A DNA stretch of 64,000 bases, from positions 150,420 through 214,419 of the forward strand of contig NZ_BMDJ01000009.1 in assembly GCF_014635725.1 (NCBI RefSeq). Reading direction: 5' to 3'. Shown piece after piece: positions 17,074 to 26,825 of the stretch (positions within the stretch are counted from its first letter, which is position 1; every line of letters begins with the position of its first letter). Source of the DNA: Pedobacter mendelii. GTDB lineage: Bacteria; Bacteroidota; Bacteroidia; Sphingobacteriales; Sphingobacteriaceae. The translations under genes and the position numbers were made by a program. Below the pieces are notes generated by a model, which ran no database searches, was not told where the DNA came from, and saw only the letters and a program-made list of their open reading frames with translations.

Positions 17074-17089
17074 TTTGTCATTTGGCAAA
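17074..17089 (-). promoter_or_regulatory. Palindromic operator upstream of the Crp/Fnr gene
   Basis: TTTGTC-ATTT-GGCAAA, one mismatch from a perfect palindrome, lies 34 bases before the Crp/Fnr start codon. With 16448-16463 it shares a 17-base direct repeat (CATTTGGCAAAAAGCAA). The likely meaning is autoregulation. Confidence 0.58.
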
Positions 17090-17151
17090 AAGCAACTAGA
17101 AGGATGTAATGATTTTTTTCTTGTTGATTAAGCTAATTATTTGCTTTTTTT

Positions 17152-17529
17152 TTAATCTTTTGGCTCCCATAGTTGGATTTTGTTTCCTTCTGCGTCAAGG
17201 ATGTGCACAAATTTTCCATAATCATAGGTTTCAATCGTATCTACAATTGTTACACCTTCTTTTTTCAATTCCTCAACTAGGGTTTCCAAGTTTTCAACTC
17301 GATAGTTTACCATAAAATCCTTTGCAGATGGTTCAAAATATTTTGTTGTTTCTGCAAATGGCGTCCATTGTGTTTGTGCTTTTTTTGTGTTGTCAGCTCC
17401 TTCATACCAATCAAAAGTTGCACCATAAGGATTTGTTTCTAAGCCCAAATGTTTTTGATACCATTCGGTCATTTTTTTTGGGTCTTTGCATTTGAAAAAT
17501 ATGCCACCAATACCTGTTACTTTTTTCAT
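17152..17529 (-). CDS. VOC-superfamily (glyoxalase/dioxygenase-like) protein
   Basis: A 125-residue protein made of two beta-alpha-beta-beta-beta modules typical of the vicinal-oxygen-chelate fold: GIGGIFFKCKDPKKMTEWYQ at the N-terminus and MVNYRVENLETLVEELKKEG in the second half. It ends in GNKIQLWEPKD, with a Glu at the usual metal-ligand position. The substrate cannot be deduced; relatives include glyoxalase I-like and resistance proteins. It is monocistronic. Confidence 0.82.
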   Translation of the reverse strand: MKKVTGIGGIFFKCKDPKKMTEWYQKHLGLETNPYGATFDWYEGADNTKKAQTQWTPFAETTKYFEPSAKDFMVNYRVENLETLVEELKKEGVTIVDTIETYDYGKFVHILDAEGNKIQLWEPKD

Positions 17530-17761
17530 TTCCGTTGTATTTTTACGTGTAAATATTTTTTTTGGTTTAAGCGAAGTTAATCTGGTATCATTTTTATTTG
17601 ATTTTCTATTTGTTGGAAATATAAATCAATCAACCAGGTTTTTGATTGAATTTCAAATTCGAGCATGTTAAGGTTAAAATTGAATTAAGTATTTCTGCGA
17701 ACATTCGTAGCTAGATTTAAATAAACTTAGTAAATATAAAACGCATTTGAAATCCTATTTA

Positions 17762-17795
17762 TAAAAAAAAGCGCCCAGAATTTATCCGAGGCGCT
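17762..17795 (-). terminator. Intrinsic terminator for the DUF2807 gene
   Basis: AGCGCC (17770-17775)/GGCGCT (17790-17795) form a GC stem. On the minus strand an eight-T run follows, 27 bases past the stop codon. Confidence 0.75.
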
Positions 17796-17821
17796 CAAAT
17801 TAACATTTGTGTGTTTGCAAA

Positions 17822-18553
17822 TTATATTTTTCTTATCCTACCAGAACCAATTACAGTTTTTTCTACAGTTGCATTGCCAGAATAATTAATGTTACCCGAA
17901 CCGCTAATAACTGCTTTAATGCTTTGTTCAGCTTTTATATTTACTGTGCCAGAACCACTCATAGTTGTCGATAAATCATTTACAGATAAATCTTTTCCAG
18001 AAAAATTGCCAGAACCACTAATTACAATCGTTGCTTCATCAGCAGAGCCGTTAATATTTAACTTACCAGAGCCACTAATAACGCTATTTAAATCATCAAC
18101 ATCTGCAGTAGTATTCACCGTTCCAGAGCCGCTTACCGTTACAGAAAGTGTTTTTGCTGATACATTTCCTTTAACACTCATAACGCCAGAACCGCTCATT
18201 GTTAAACTTTTAATATTTTTAGCAGTTACGTAAGCTGTTATTTTTTTGTTTTCGTATTTATGTTCCCAACTTGTCCAGCTGTTTTCAGGGCGAATAATTA
18301 ATACGTTGCCTTTAACCTCAGTAATTAAAGTTGCAATGGCATTGGCATCACCTTCAAATCTGCAACTTTCGGTGTTGCCTAAAGTAATTATAACATTTAT
18401 CGGACCGCCTGCGGCAACTCCATTAAAATTTCTAACGTCCCTATCGTCTTCTGCTTTTATCGAATTGTTTGATGGTAGGCTTGTATTAGCAAATGAATTA
18501 TAACTTGCTGTAATTAATAGCGCAGCGCATAAAATTGAGAATATTTTTTTCAT
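17822..18553 (-). CDS. DUF2807 exported protein with SGSG-strand repeats
   Basis: A 243-residue protein with a signal peptide (residues 1-22, ending NSFA). The mature part begins RNFNGVAAGGPINVIITLGN and runs into a right-handed beta-helix-like series. SGSG turns recur about every 18-21 residues: MSGSGVMSV, VSGSGTVNT, ISGSGKLNI, ISGSGNFSG, MSGSGTVNI, ISGSGNINY. This matches DUF2807, called a putative auto-transporter adhesin head domain, although no translocator is present. It is probably a periplasmic or surface beta-solenoid of unknown role. Confidence 0.85.
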   Translation of the reverse strand: MKKIFSILCAALLITASYNSFANTSLPSNNSIKAEDDRDVRNFNGVAAGGPINVIITLGNTESCRFEGDANAIATLITEVKGNVLIIRPENSWTSWEHKYENKKITAYVTAKNIKSLTMSGSGVMSVKGNVSAKTLSVTVSGSGTVNTTADVDDLNSVISGSGKLNINGSADEATIVISGSGNFSGKDLSVNDLSTTMSGSGTVNIKAEQSIKAVISGSGNINYSGNATVEKTVIGSGRIRKI

Positions 18554-18753
18554 GGTATTAAAAATTATGCTTTTTTGTTTAAAACATTAAAGCGAATTTG
18601 ATTATGGTTTTTTAATAAGACGACGGTTTTTTTTAAAAGTTGCATGGAGTTTAAATTATTATTCAAATATTTTGGACGTTGAAAAAAACATCATTGATTG
18701 CGTCTCTTTAGATCTTAACAAATTTTTAGCTCCATGTTTGAAAGCCAATGTAT

Positions 18754-20412
18754 TTAATCCACTACCTTTTTTGTTGCAATGTAAAATAATGGGTCGTTTT
18801 TAAAATTATCTGCGTTAATGCTTGCATCAACCTTTATGGTTTTCCAATAGTTGGTAGGTTTAATTAAACTATAATTTCCAGTTTTCAGCGAAACTTTGAC
18901 AGGCATATCGAAACCCTTAACATCCGTAACCCAACGATAAGAAAGCATACTGTTGTTAATTTTATACTCTAAAACAGGAATTTTGCTGTAGCGTAAATAT
19001 TGGTCGAAAACCTTATCTAATTTTAAACCACTTTTACTCGCGATATAATTTTCTACTTCGGCGGTTGTTACTGTTTTATGATAAAAAGTTTCACTTATAC
19101 CACGAAGAACCTGTCTAAATTTTTCATCGTTATTAACTAACTGGCGGATGGTATGAATTAAATTTGCTCCTTTATAATACATATCGCCTGAGCCTTCTTT
19201 ATTTACACCATAGGGGCCAATAATTGGTGTTCGGTTACCTATGCTTTTTCTAATGCCAATTACATATTCATCAGCAGCTTGTTTATTTTCGCTGCATTCT
19301 GTAAAAAGTGTTTCAGAGTAATCTGTAAAACCTTCATGTACCCACATATCTGCAATATCTTTAGTGGTAATGCTGTTGCCAAACCATTCGTGCCCGCTTT
19401 CATGAACGGTTATATAATCCCATTTTAAGCCGTGGCCTGTACCACTTAAATCTCTGCCCAAATAGCCTTTTTTAAATTGATTTCCATAAGCAACGGCACT
19501 TTGATGTTCCATGCCTAAATGGGGAGCCTCAACTAATTTATAGCCATCTTTATACCATGGATAATGACCAAACCAGTATTCGAAACATTTAATCATGGGT
19601 TTTACATCAGCATCCCAATGCGGACGTGCTTTTGCACTATCAACTTTTAAAGCCCAAAAATCAAGGCTTAATTTTCCTGCTTCACCATCATAACTATCTG
19701 TCCAATGAGCATATTTGCCGATATAAAAAGTAACATCGTAATTGTTAATCGGGTTGCTTACAAACCAGTTATATTGTTTGTAGCCATCAGGTTTATCAAC
19801 TGTGTTTCTTAATCTTCCGTTCGATATTTCCTGCAAATCCTTCGGTACGCTTATGCTGATTAACATGCTGTCAACTTCATCGCTTTGATGATCTTTATTT
19901 GGCCACCAAACGCTTGCACCTAAACCCTGGCATGCAACAGATACGAAAGGATTTTCGGCAGAATCTTTCTTGAAAATAAATCCACCATCCCAAGGTGGAT
20001 TACGTGCTACAGTCGGATTGCCCGAGTAAAAAACTGTAAATTTATCTTTAGTTCCTTTTTTAATTGTTTTCGGGAAGCTTGTAAAAACAGCATTGTATTC
20101 TCTGGTGAAAGGTAATTCATTACCTTTATAAATTACTTTTTCAATCTTTAAATTTGAAAACAAATCGAATTGAAGCTTGGTAAAATCTTGCGTTGCTGTA
20201 AATACAAACTCATTACTTCCGCTTACTGATTTTTGTTCGAGGTCTATTTTAACATCTAAATGGTAATAGTTAATGTCGTAACAAGTTCGTAAAGGTGTCA
20301 GGCTTCCCCTAAGGCTATCGGCTCTTGAATTTACCTGGTTTTTGCCAAGCATTTGAGCGTATAAAGTTGATCCACTTAATGATATGACAAGGAGTAATAA
20401 TATTTTTTTCAT
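18754..20412 (-). CDS. Exported M1-family zinc aminopeptidase
   Basis: A 552-residue metallopeptidase with a signal peptide (MKKILLLLVISLSGSTLYAQ). The N-terminal beta-sandwich is followed by the catalytic domain. The exopeptidase motif reads GMEHQ at 300-304 (usually GxMEN). The zinc site is HESGHEWFG with His337, Glu338 and His341, and the third ligand is Glu360 in MWVHEGF. It is shorter than full PepN, lacking the large C-terminal helical domain, as in many Bacteroidota exported forms. It lies 11 bases after an S15 hydrolase gene and is last in a three-gene peptidase operon. Confidence 0.92.
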   Translation of the reverse strand: MKKILLLLVISLSGSTLYAQMLGKNQVNSRADSLRGSLTPLRTCYDINYYHLDVKIDLEQKSVSGSNEFVFTATQDFTKLQFDLFSNLKIEKVIYKGNELPFTREYNAVFTSFPKTIKKGTKDKFTVFYSGNPTVARNPPWDGGFIFKKDSAENPFVSVACQGLGASVWWPNKDHQSDEVDSMLISISVPKDLQEISNGRLRNTVDKPDGYKQYNWFVSNPINNYDVTFYIGKYAHWTDSYDGEAGKLSLDFWALKVDSAKARPHWDADVKPMIKCFEYWFGHYPWYKDGYKLVEAPHLGMEHQSAVAYGNQFKKGYLGRDLSGTGHGLKWDYITVHESGHEWFGNSITTKDIADMWVHEGFTDYSETLFTECSENKQAADEYVIGIRKSIGNRTPIIGPYGVNKEGSGDMYYKGANLIHTIRQLVNNDEKFRQVLRGISETFYHKTVTTAEVENYIASKSGLKLDKVFDQYLRYSKIPVLEYKINNSMLSYRWVTDVKGFDMPVKVSLKTGNYSLIKPTNYWKTIKVDASINADNFKNDPLFYIATKKVVD

Positions 20413-20423
20413 TAGATGGTTTA

Positions 20424-22295
20424 TTACTTAATTACATCAACTTCAATAAAGCTGTCGTTAAATATGGTTTGAGTGGCTTTAATGTAATCGGCTTCGGTAG
20501 CTTTATATGGGTTTTCTACAAATTTTTGTGGGTTACGGGCAAATAAAGGGAAAGCAGTACTCTGCACCTGAATCATAATTCTATGTCCTTTTTTAAAGGT
20601 GTGTAAAACATCCTGTAATCTAAAATTAACATCAGTTTTCTGGTTTGCTACCAAAGCTTCGGGTTTTTCGAAACTGTTACGGAAACGGGCAGGCATAACT
20701 TCTGAGCGTACCATTTGCCAATAATTACTTAAAGTAATGTTCTTATTGGGCATGTAAGCATTGTTCGGTTCATCGGCAGGATAAACATCAATCAGTTTTA
20801 CAATAAAATCTGCATCAGTTCCTGTAGTTGCAACTTTAAGGTGCGACATAATTTCGCCACCCAAAGTAATGTCATTATCTAAAATGTCGGTTTGGTAAAC
20901 TAAAACATCTGGTCTGCGACCTGCAAAGCGCTGATCTTCGCTCATATAATTATGCGGTGTAAAACCCAGCGTTGTGGTTAAGTCTTCAGTATAAGGAACA
21001 GGTTTTAATGGGTCGCTGATGTAAGTTACAGAGCCTGCTGATGCGGGAGCAGTCATGCTTAACTTTCCATCTGCACTTAAATAAAGTTTTTGTTTAGTCG
21101 CTTTTTCCGTCGGCCATTTATCAAAAGTTTCCCAATCTTTTTTGCCTGTATCATACATATAGGCTTCGGGCAAGCCAGAATTTTTATCGCCATTACCTTT
21201 TAAGAAATGGTTAAAGAATTTTGCTTCGATGTTTTTTTGATAGAATGTTGCAATACTATCTCCAAAATAAACGTTACTGTGCATAGTGTGTCCGGTTTCT
21301 CGGCTCCATCTTCCATGCCCAAAAGGTCCCATCACAATTGTATTATATGCGTTCGGGTTTTTCTTTTCAATTGATTTATAAATGTTTAATGGTCCTGATA
21401 AATCTTCTGCATCATACCAACCACCAACTACCATTACTGCTGGTTTAACAGTATTATAATGTTTTAACAGACCGCGTTTTTGCCAAAATTCATCATAGTT
21501 TGGGTGGTTCACTGTTTCTTGCCAGAAAAAATTATCCTTATAATATTTATCAGCATTTGTTAGCGGACCTAAATCCAATGCAAACTGATAACCATCTTTA
21601 GTGTTTGGTTTAATGGTTTGCTTACCATACCATGCTGTAGTTTCTGGCTGTGTTTTTTGAACCCCAAACACAGGAAAAGTAAAGAAATAGCTTTGAAGAA
21701 ATGATCCGTTGTGATGGAAATCATCAAAGAAAAAATCGGAAATTGGAGCTTGTGGCGACGAAGCTTTTAAAGCAGGATGGTTACTTAAAATACCTGCTGC
21801 GGTGTAAAAACCTGGGTAAGAAATTCCCCATTGACCAACCTTCCCGTTATTATTGGCAACATTTTTTACCAGCCAATCAATCGTATCGTAAGTATCAGAA
21901 CCTTCATCAACATCAGTTTTTGCTTTTTTGTTATCAATAACCGGTGTCATGTTTGTAAAGGTACCTTCACTCTTATAACGGCCACGAACATCCTGCATCA
22001 CTACGATATAACCTTCTTTCATCATCAAATCAGATGGGCCTAACTTTGAAGGAAATTTATCTTCGCCATAAGGTGCAATGCTATAACAAGTCCTCTGCAT
22101 AATCATCGGATATTTTTTGTCTTTCGCAGCATCTTTTGGCGTGTAAATGGCTGTAAACAGTTTCACCCCATCTCGCATGGTAATGTAGATTTCTTTTTTA
22201 GTGAAATTTTCTTTCGTGTAACTGCTATTGGTTTGGGCAAAGCTCGCCGTAGCAGATAAAAGGAATACTGATAATATAACTTTGAAGTATTTCAT
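20424..22295 (-). CDS. CocE/NonD (S15-like) serine hydrolase, paralogue 1
   Basis: A 623-residue exported protein (signal peptide ends ASFA before QTNSS). It has the X-Pro dipeptidyl-peptidase/CocE layout: an alpha/beta-hydrolase core, a helical cap, and a C-terminal jelly-roll (from about residue 410). The nucleophile is Ser159 in GQWGISYPGF. GWYDAEDLSGP and GPFGHGRWSRETGH give the expected acid and His regions. It probably cleaves acyl or Xaa-Pro peptide bonds in the periplasm. It lies 6 bases after its paralogue and 11 before the M1 gene. Confidence 0.9.
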   Translation of the reverse strand: MKYFKVILSVFLLSATASFAQTNSSYTKENFTKKEIYITMRDGVKLFTAIYTPKDAAKDKKYPMIMQRTCYSIAPYGEDKFPSKLGPSDLMMKEGYIVVMQDVRGRYKSEGTFTNMTPVIDNKKAKTDVDEGSDTYDTIDWLVKNVANNNGKVGQWGISYPGFYTAAGILSNHPALKASSPQAPISDFFFDDFHHNGSFLQSYFFTFPVFGVQKTQPETTAWYGKQTIKPNTKDGYQFALDLGPLTNADKYYKDNFFWQETVNHPNYDEFWQKRGLLKHYNTVKPAVMVVGGWYDAEDLSGPLNIYKSIEKKNPNAYNTIVMGPFGHGRWSRETGHTMHSNVYFGDSIATFYQKNIEAKFFNHFLKGNGDKNSGLPEAYMYDTGKKDWETFDKWPTEKATKQKLYLSADGKLSMTAPASAGSVTYISDPLKPVPYTEDLTTTLGFTPHNYMSEDQRFAGRRPDVLVYQTDILDNDITLGGEIMSHLKVATTGTDADFIVKLIDVYPADEPNNAYMPNKNITLSNYWQMVRSEVMPARFRNSFEKPEALVANQKTDVNFRLQDVLHTFKKGHRIMIQVQSTAFPLFARNPQKFVENPYKATEADYIKATQTIFNDSFIEVDVIK

Positions 22296-22301
22296 ATTGA
22301 T

Positions 22302-24170
22302 TTATTTTAAAACAGATAGGATGATGTAAGAACTGTTTGATGTATCGTGGTAAATTTTATGCGTTGCTTTTTGGAAATCACCCGGTTCTGCCTGGTAAAT
22401 ATCCATGAATTTTTGCGGATTTCTATCGGCTAGTGGAAACCATGAATTTTGAATTTGAACCATAATTTTGTGCCCTTTTTTAAAAGTGTGTGCAACATCA
22501 GGTAAAGCATAATTAACTTTTGTTATTGCCGCTGATACAAAAGGCTCGGGTTTTTCGAAGCTATTTCGATATTTTCCGCGAAGTATTTCACCACGAACCA
22601 GCATTTCATAACCTCCCATTATTATATTATTTGGATTAGGGATAGGATTTGGAGCATCTTCTGGATAAACGTCTATCAATTTAACCACATAATCGGCATC
22701 TGTTCCTGTTGTAGAAACCACAAGATTTGCTAAAACAGGGCCTGTTAAAGTAATGTCTTCATTTAGTGCATCGGTTTGATAGGTTTTTACATCTGGCCTG
22801 CGGGCAGCAAAGCGCTGATCGTCTATCATATATTCTCGGGTACGCCTCGTTTGTACGCCATCTTGGTAAGGCACCGGATTATTGGGGTCGCTAACATATT
22901 CATCCCAGCTATCGGTTCTGCCAACTTTCTCAAAAGCTAGTTTTCCGTTAGGTTGTAAATACAGATTTTTTGTTTCTACATCTTTAGGCGGCCACGCGCT
23001 AAACTTTTTCCATTCGTTGCTTCCTGTTACAAAAATATTTGCTTCTGCAGCATTAAAATCGCCTTCGCCTTTTAAATAATGTTTAAAAAATGGCAGTTCG
23101 AATTGCTGTTGGTAATCGATGCTTGTGGTTTTACCGAAATTAATATCTCCAAAAGATGAGCCGTCGCTACGAACCCAGCCGCCGTGAAACCAAGGCCCGG
23201 CAACTAAAATATTGTTTGCACTGGGATTTTGTTTTTCTATGGCCTTGTAAGTTGCAAAAGTTCCGTAAGCATCTTCAGCATCGAAAAAACCACCAACAAC
23301 CATAACAGCAGGTTTTACATTTGTTAAATGTGGAAGTATGAATCGTGCTTTCCAGAAAGTATCTAAATTAGGGTGTTTAGTTAAATCATTCCAGAATTTA
23401 ATGCTGTCTGCAAAATATTTATCTTTTAAATTTTTAACTGAACCAGCTTCTAAGTAAAATCGGTAATTATCCTGAATAGGAAATTTAAAGCCTTTAGGAC
23501 CTTTATCTGGTGTAATTGGCTTTGGTCTTGGAACACCGAACCCACTCATAAAACTGAAAGCATCCATTAAAAACAATGAGCCTCCGTGATGAAAATCATC
23601 GCCAATAAACCAATCAGTTACTGGAGCTTGAGGCGAAACTGCTTTTAAAGCCGGGTGCGAATTTGGTAACGATGTGGTAGAGTAAAAACCCGGATATGAA
23701 ATGCCATAAATACCAGCGTTACCATTATTGTTTTTAACGTTTTTGATCAGCCAGTCAATTGTATCATAAGTATCGGTGCTTTCATCAATGTCTTTTTTGC
23801 CTTTTTTCAAAGTCTGCGGGCGAATATCCTCAAATGTTCCCTCGCTCATCCATCTTCCGCGAACATCCTGATAAACAAAAATAAAGCCTTCGCGCATCAT
23901 CGCAGGGAAATTTCCTAAACTGAGTTTGTACTTATCCTCGCCGTAAGGTGCTACGGTATAAGGTGTTCTATTAATTAAGAAGGGGTATTTTTTGGATTGA
24001 TTTTTGGGTATATAAATTGAAGTGAAAAGTTTAACGCCATCCCGCATTGGTATTTTACGTTCTATTTTTGTGTAATTTTCTCTTACGTAAGCCGAATCGG
24101 ATTGCTGAGCCATTAAACTGCTGGATACAAACAGACAAATTAATAGGCCTAAAATTTTACAAGGGTTCAT
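22302..24170 (-). CDS. CocE/NonD (S15-like) serine hydrolase, paralogue 2
   Basis: A 622-residue exported protein and first gene of the operon. It has the same domain order as its downstream neighbour and long stretches of near identity (RDGVKLFT, APYGEDK, QDVRGR, TYDTIDWL). The nucleophile is Ser158 in GIYGISYPGF. GGFFDAEDAYG and GPWFHGGW mark the acid and His regions. Tandem duplication with divergence suggests different substrate ranges. The short spacer (6 bases) to the next gene means joint expression. Confidence 0.9.
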   Translation of the reverse strand: MNPCKILGLLICLFVSSSLMAQQSDSAYVRENYTKIERKIPMRDGVKLFTSIYIPKNQSKKYPFLINRTPYTVAPYGEDKYKLSLGNFPAMMREGFIFVYQDVRGRWMSEGTFEDIRPQTLKKGKKDIDESTDTYDTIDWLIKNVKNNNGNAGIYGISYPGFYSTTSLPNSHPALKAVSPQAPVTDWFIGDDFHHGGSLFLMDAFSFMSGFGVPRPKPITPDKGPKGFKFPIQDNYRFYLEAGSVKNLKDKYFADSIKFWNDLTKHPNLDTFWKARFILPHLTNVKPAVMVVGGFFDAEDAYGTFATYKAIEKQNPSANNILVAGPWFHGGWVRSDGSSFGDINFGKTTSIDYQQQFELPFFKHYLKGEGDFNAAEANIFVTGSNEWKKFSAWPPKDVETKNLYLQPNGKLAFEKVGRTDSWDEYVSDPNNPVPYQDGVQTRRTREYMIDDQRFAARRPDVKTYQTDALNEDITLTGPVLANLVVSTTGTDADYVVKLIDVYPEDAPNPIPNPNNIIMGGYEMLVRGEILRGKYRNSFEKPEPFVSAAITKVNYALPDVAHTFKKGHKIMVQIQNSWFPLADRNPQKFMDIYQAEPGDFQKATHKIYHDTSNSSYIILSVLK

Positions 24171-24371
24171 TTTTGAGGTTGATTTTTAGGAATAAAATTT
24201 AAATATAGGGTTTATCAGAATTGAATAGAAAAAACATCTGGTAAAAGGTTTGTTAAGATGTAAAATACATTGATAGTCATTCCATTATCAAAATTTAGTT
24301 AAATTAAAATTGTTAGATAATCTTTTATAGATTTTTCTCGTCTTATATATAATTGTTTTAAACACAAAAAA

Positions 24372-25265
24372 ATGAAAAGGTTATTAAATAAAACATTAGT
24401 TGTTTTTGCGGCAGCAGCTGTGATGGCAACATTAGCTGTTGACAGTGCTTCAGCTCAAAGACCAAGCAGAGGCGGCGGTGGTGGTAGCATTGGTGGAGGA
24501 GGAGGTCGTTCTAGCTCTGTATCACCCTCAAGAGGTGGCGGCTTTAGGCAACCATCTGCTCAAGCGCCTTCATCAAACAATAGGATTTCTCAAGCACCAA
24601 ATCGTAGTGGCTTTAATAATTCGCAGGGTGGTCGTTACAGTTCTGGAAGACCCGAACGTCCAGGATATCGTCCTAATAATGGCTACAGACCAGGTGTTGG
24701 ATACAACAGACCTGGGTATGCTTATCGTCCGGGTTTTGGTTATCGTTCAGGATTTAGAAATAGAGCATATTACGGTTACTATAATTATTATAGACCATTC
24801 ATTGGCTTTCGCTTAAATGTTTTGCCATTTGGTTATTATCCATTTTATTATGGGCAAGACCAGTTTTATTATTCAGGCGGGCTGTTTTACCGTCAGTATG
24901 AAAACAATTATCAAGTTGTTGTTCCGCCTGTGGGTGCCGAAGTGCCAAATTTACCATCTGAAGCAGAATTGGTTACGATTGATGGTGTAGATTATTACGA
25001 GTATAAAGGCATTTATTACACGCAAGGAACTGATAAGGATGGTAAAACAGTTTATATTGTTGCTGGTAAAGATGGGGTTTTAAATACAACTGATGGTCCG
25101 ATTGATACACACCAAATTGGTGATATTATCAATGTATTGCCAGAAGGATGCAGGGAAGTTACCATTAAAAATGAGAAATATTTTGTTTCCCCTGATGATG
25201 TTTATTATGAAGAGGTTATAAGTGGAAACACTACAAGTTACCGTGTTATTGGTAAATTATATTAG
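24372..25265 (+). CDS. DUF6515-type envelope protein with Gly/Arg/Tyr-rich region
   Basis: A 297-residue exported protein (signal peptide ends SASAQ). Residues 30-150 are low complexity: a Gly/Ser/Arg stretch, then RPGxGYRxG-type repeats and a Tyr/Phe-rich hydrophobic patch (FGYYPFYYGQDQFYYSGG). The C-terminal 110 residues fold differently, with two similar units (VTIDGVDYYEYKGIYYTQ and VTIKNEKYFVSPDDVYYEE). This matches DUF6515 proteins of Bacteroidota. A cell-surface or periplasmic role is likely. A good terminator follows. Confidence 0.7.
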   Translation: MKRLLNKTLVVFAAAAVMATLAVDSASAQRPSRGGGGGSIGGGGGRSSSVSPSRGGGFRQPSAQAPSSNNRISQAPNRSGFNNSQGGRYSSGRPERPGYRPNNGYRPGVGYNRPGYAYRPGFGYRSGFRNRAYYGYYNYYRPFIGFRLNVLPFGYYPFYYGQDQFYYSGGLFYRQYENNYQVVVPPVGAEVPNLPSEAELVTIDGVDYYEYKGIYYTQGTDKDGKTVYIVAGKDGVLNTTDGPIDTHQIGDIINVLPEGCREVTIKNEKYFVSPDDVYYEEVISGNTTSYRVIGKLY

Positions 25266-25284
25266 TATTTTTTTAAAATAGATG

Positions 25285-25319
25285 AAGCCGCTTTGATTTT
25301 TATTAAAGCGGCTTTTTTG
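25285..25319 (+). terminator. Intrinsic terminator after the DUF6515 gene
   Basis: A perfect 10-bp stem, AAGCCGCTTT (25285-25294)/AAAGCGGCTT (25305-25314), followed by a T run. Confidence 0.85.
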
Positions 25320-25529
25320 TTTTCATAAGTTGCTAGTCGTTTTCAAAAATCTATTCTGCGTTATCTGCGGGACAATATTTTAAATAGCCCAAATAGATTG
25401 GCAAATTTTACAAAATTATTGTTTGGCTAAAGAATTCCCGCTAATCTCACGGATCTCCGCAGAATTAAAATTATTCATTCATTATTTCCTTCAACATTTT
25501 AAATACTTTTACCAAAAAACTATTTCAAT

Positions 25530-26690
25530 TTGAAAAGAGCATCACATAAAATTTCTTTTATCTATTTATGCTTTATTTTATTGTTGGCTTCTTGTTCGTC
25601 AACACGAAATATATCAAAGCAAGCAGAAACATCAGTTTCATCTATCAAGTTTTTGGATGAATATATTTTGTCTCAAAATGTTACTTTTCAAAATACATTG
25701 GTTGGTGGTTTATCTGGAATTGATTATGATGTAAAGAACGACCAATACTTTTTAATTAGCGATGACCCATCACAATATAGTCCGGCGAGAGTTTATACAG
25801 CAAAAATTGATATTAAAGAGCATAAAATTGATACGGTTAAATTTACTGGCGTTACATCAATTTTGCAGAAAAACGGACAGCAATATCCAAAGTACCAATA
25901 TGGCAAAAACTCTAAAGCTGATGGAGAATCAGTACGTTTCGACCCAACACGAAACCAATTAGTATGGAGTAATGAAGGCGAAAGATTATGCAGGTCAGCG
26001 GATACAACAATTGTACAGCCAGCTTTAACTTTTATATCTCCTCAAGGAAAATTTTTAGATACGGTTCCGCTGCCTAAAGGATTTGAAATTACTAAAAAGG
26101 ATTATGGTGTGCGTAAAAATGCCTTTTTTGAAGGCTTAAGTTATGCGGATAATTATAAATCGCTGTATGCAAGTTTAGAAGAGCCACTTTATCAAGATGG
26201 AAAGCAAGCTGCATTCGGCTTCGCTGGAGCCGTAACCCGGATTTCTAAATTTGATGTTGATAGTAAAAGAAATATAGCGCAATACGCTTATAATTTGGGT
26301 GAGTTGCCAGTAAATCCAACTTCAGCAAGCGATTGGAATTTAAATGGCATTTCAGAGATTTTGGCAATTAATAACCATAGGCTTCTAATTATGGAGCGGG
26401 CTTGGGCAAAAGGGCATAACGATCATACTTTTATAAAACTCTATCTTGTAGATTTAAATGGAGCAGAAAATGAAATAAATAACCCATCGTTTATACAAGA
26501 TCCTCCAAAACCATTAAAAAAGAAGTTGCTTTTTGATTTTGATGTATTAAATATCCATATCGATAATTTTGAAGGTATAACTTTTGGTCCCAATTTACCT
26601 AATGGCCATAAGACCTTAATTTTCTGTGTAGATAATAATTTCTCTAAAATGCAAGTACAGCAGTTTTTTCTTTTTGAGGTAATGCCGTAA
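25530..26690 (+). CDS. Phytase-like esterase lipoprotein (TTG start)
   Basis: A 386-residue lipoprotein. The lipobox LLASC lies near residue 22 after a short hydrophobic segment; no ATG precedes it, so TTG 25530 is used. The fold matches the 'esterase-like activity of phytase' family: GLSGIDYDVKNDQYFLISDD, then ADGESVRFDP, NEGERL, FEGLSY and a final DNFEGITFGP. Members have reported esterase or phosphatase activity, but the substrate here is unknown. It is monocistronic. Upstream 25320-25529 holds only degenerate TCTGCG/CGCAGA repeat pieces. Confidence 0.83.
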   Translation: MKRASHKISFIYLCFILLLASCSSTRNISKQAETSVSSIKFLDEYILSQNVTFQNTLVGGLSGIDYDVKNDQYFLISDDPSQYSPARVYTAKIDIKEHKIDTVKFTGVTSILQKNGQQYPKYQYGKNSKADGESVRFDPTRNQLVWSNEGERLCRSADTTIVQPALTFISPQGKFLDTVPLPKGFEITKKDYGVRKNAFFEGLSYADNYKSLYASLEEPLYQDGKQAAFGFAGAVTRISKFDVDSKRNIAQYAYNLGELPVNPTSASDWNLNGISEILAINNHRLLIMERAWAKGHNDHTFIKLYLVDLNGAENEINNPSFIQDPPKPLKKKLLFDFDVLNIHIDNFEGITFGPNLPNGHKTLIFCVDNNFSKMQVQQFFLFEVMP

Positions 26691-26825
26691 ATCAGTTTGC
26701 AGTTGACAATTTTCAGTTTGTAGTACAGCGTTTGCAGTTCTTAGTTCTGTTCAGATTGCTGAAATTTTACTGCATCATGTCTTTCATCTTCAACCTTGCA
26801 CCTTTCACCTTCAACCTTTTTTCCC

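Noticed and set aside
24439..24816. 125-codon frame within the DUF6515 gene
   Set aside because: It exists only because the Gly/Arg-rich coding sequence is low in stops in other frames; its product is a Val/Ile-rich repeat without start context.
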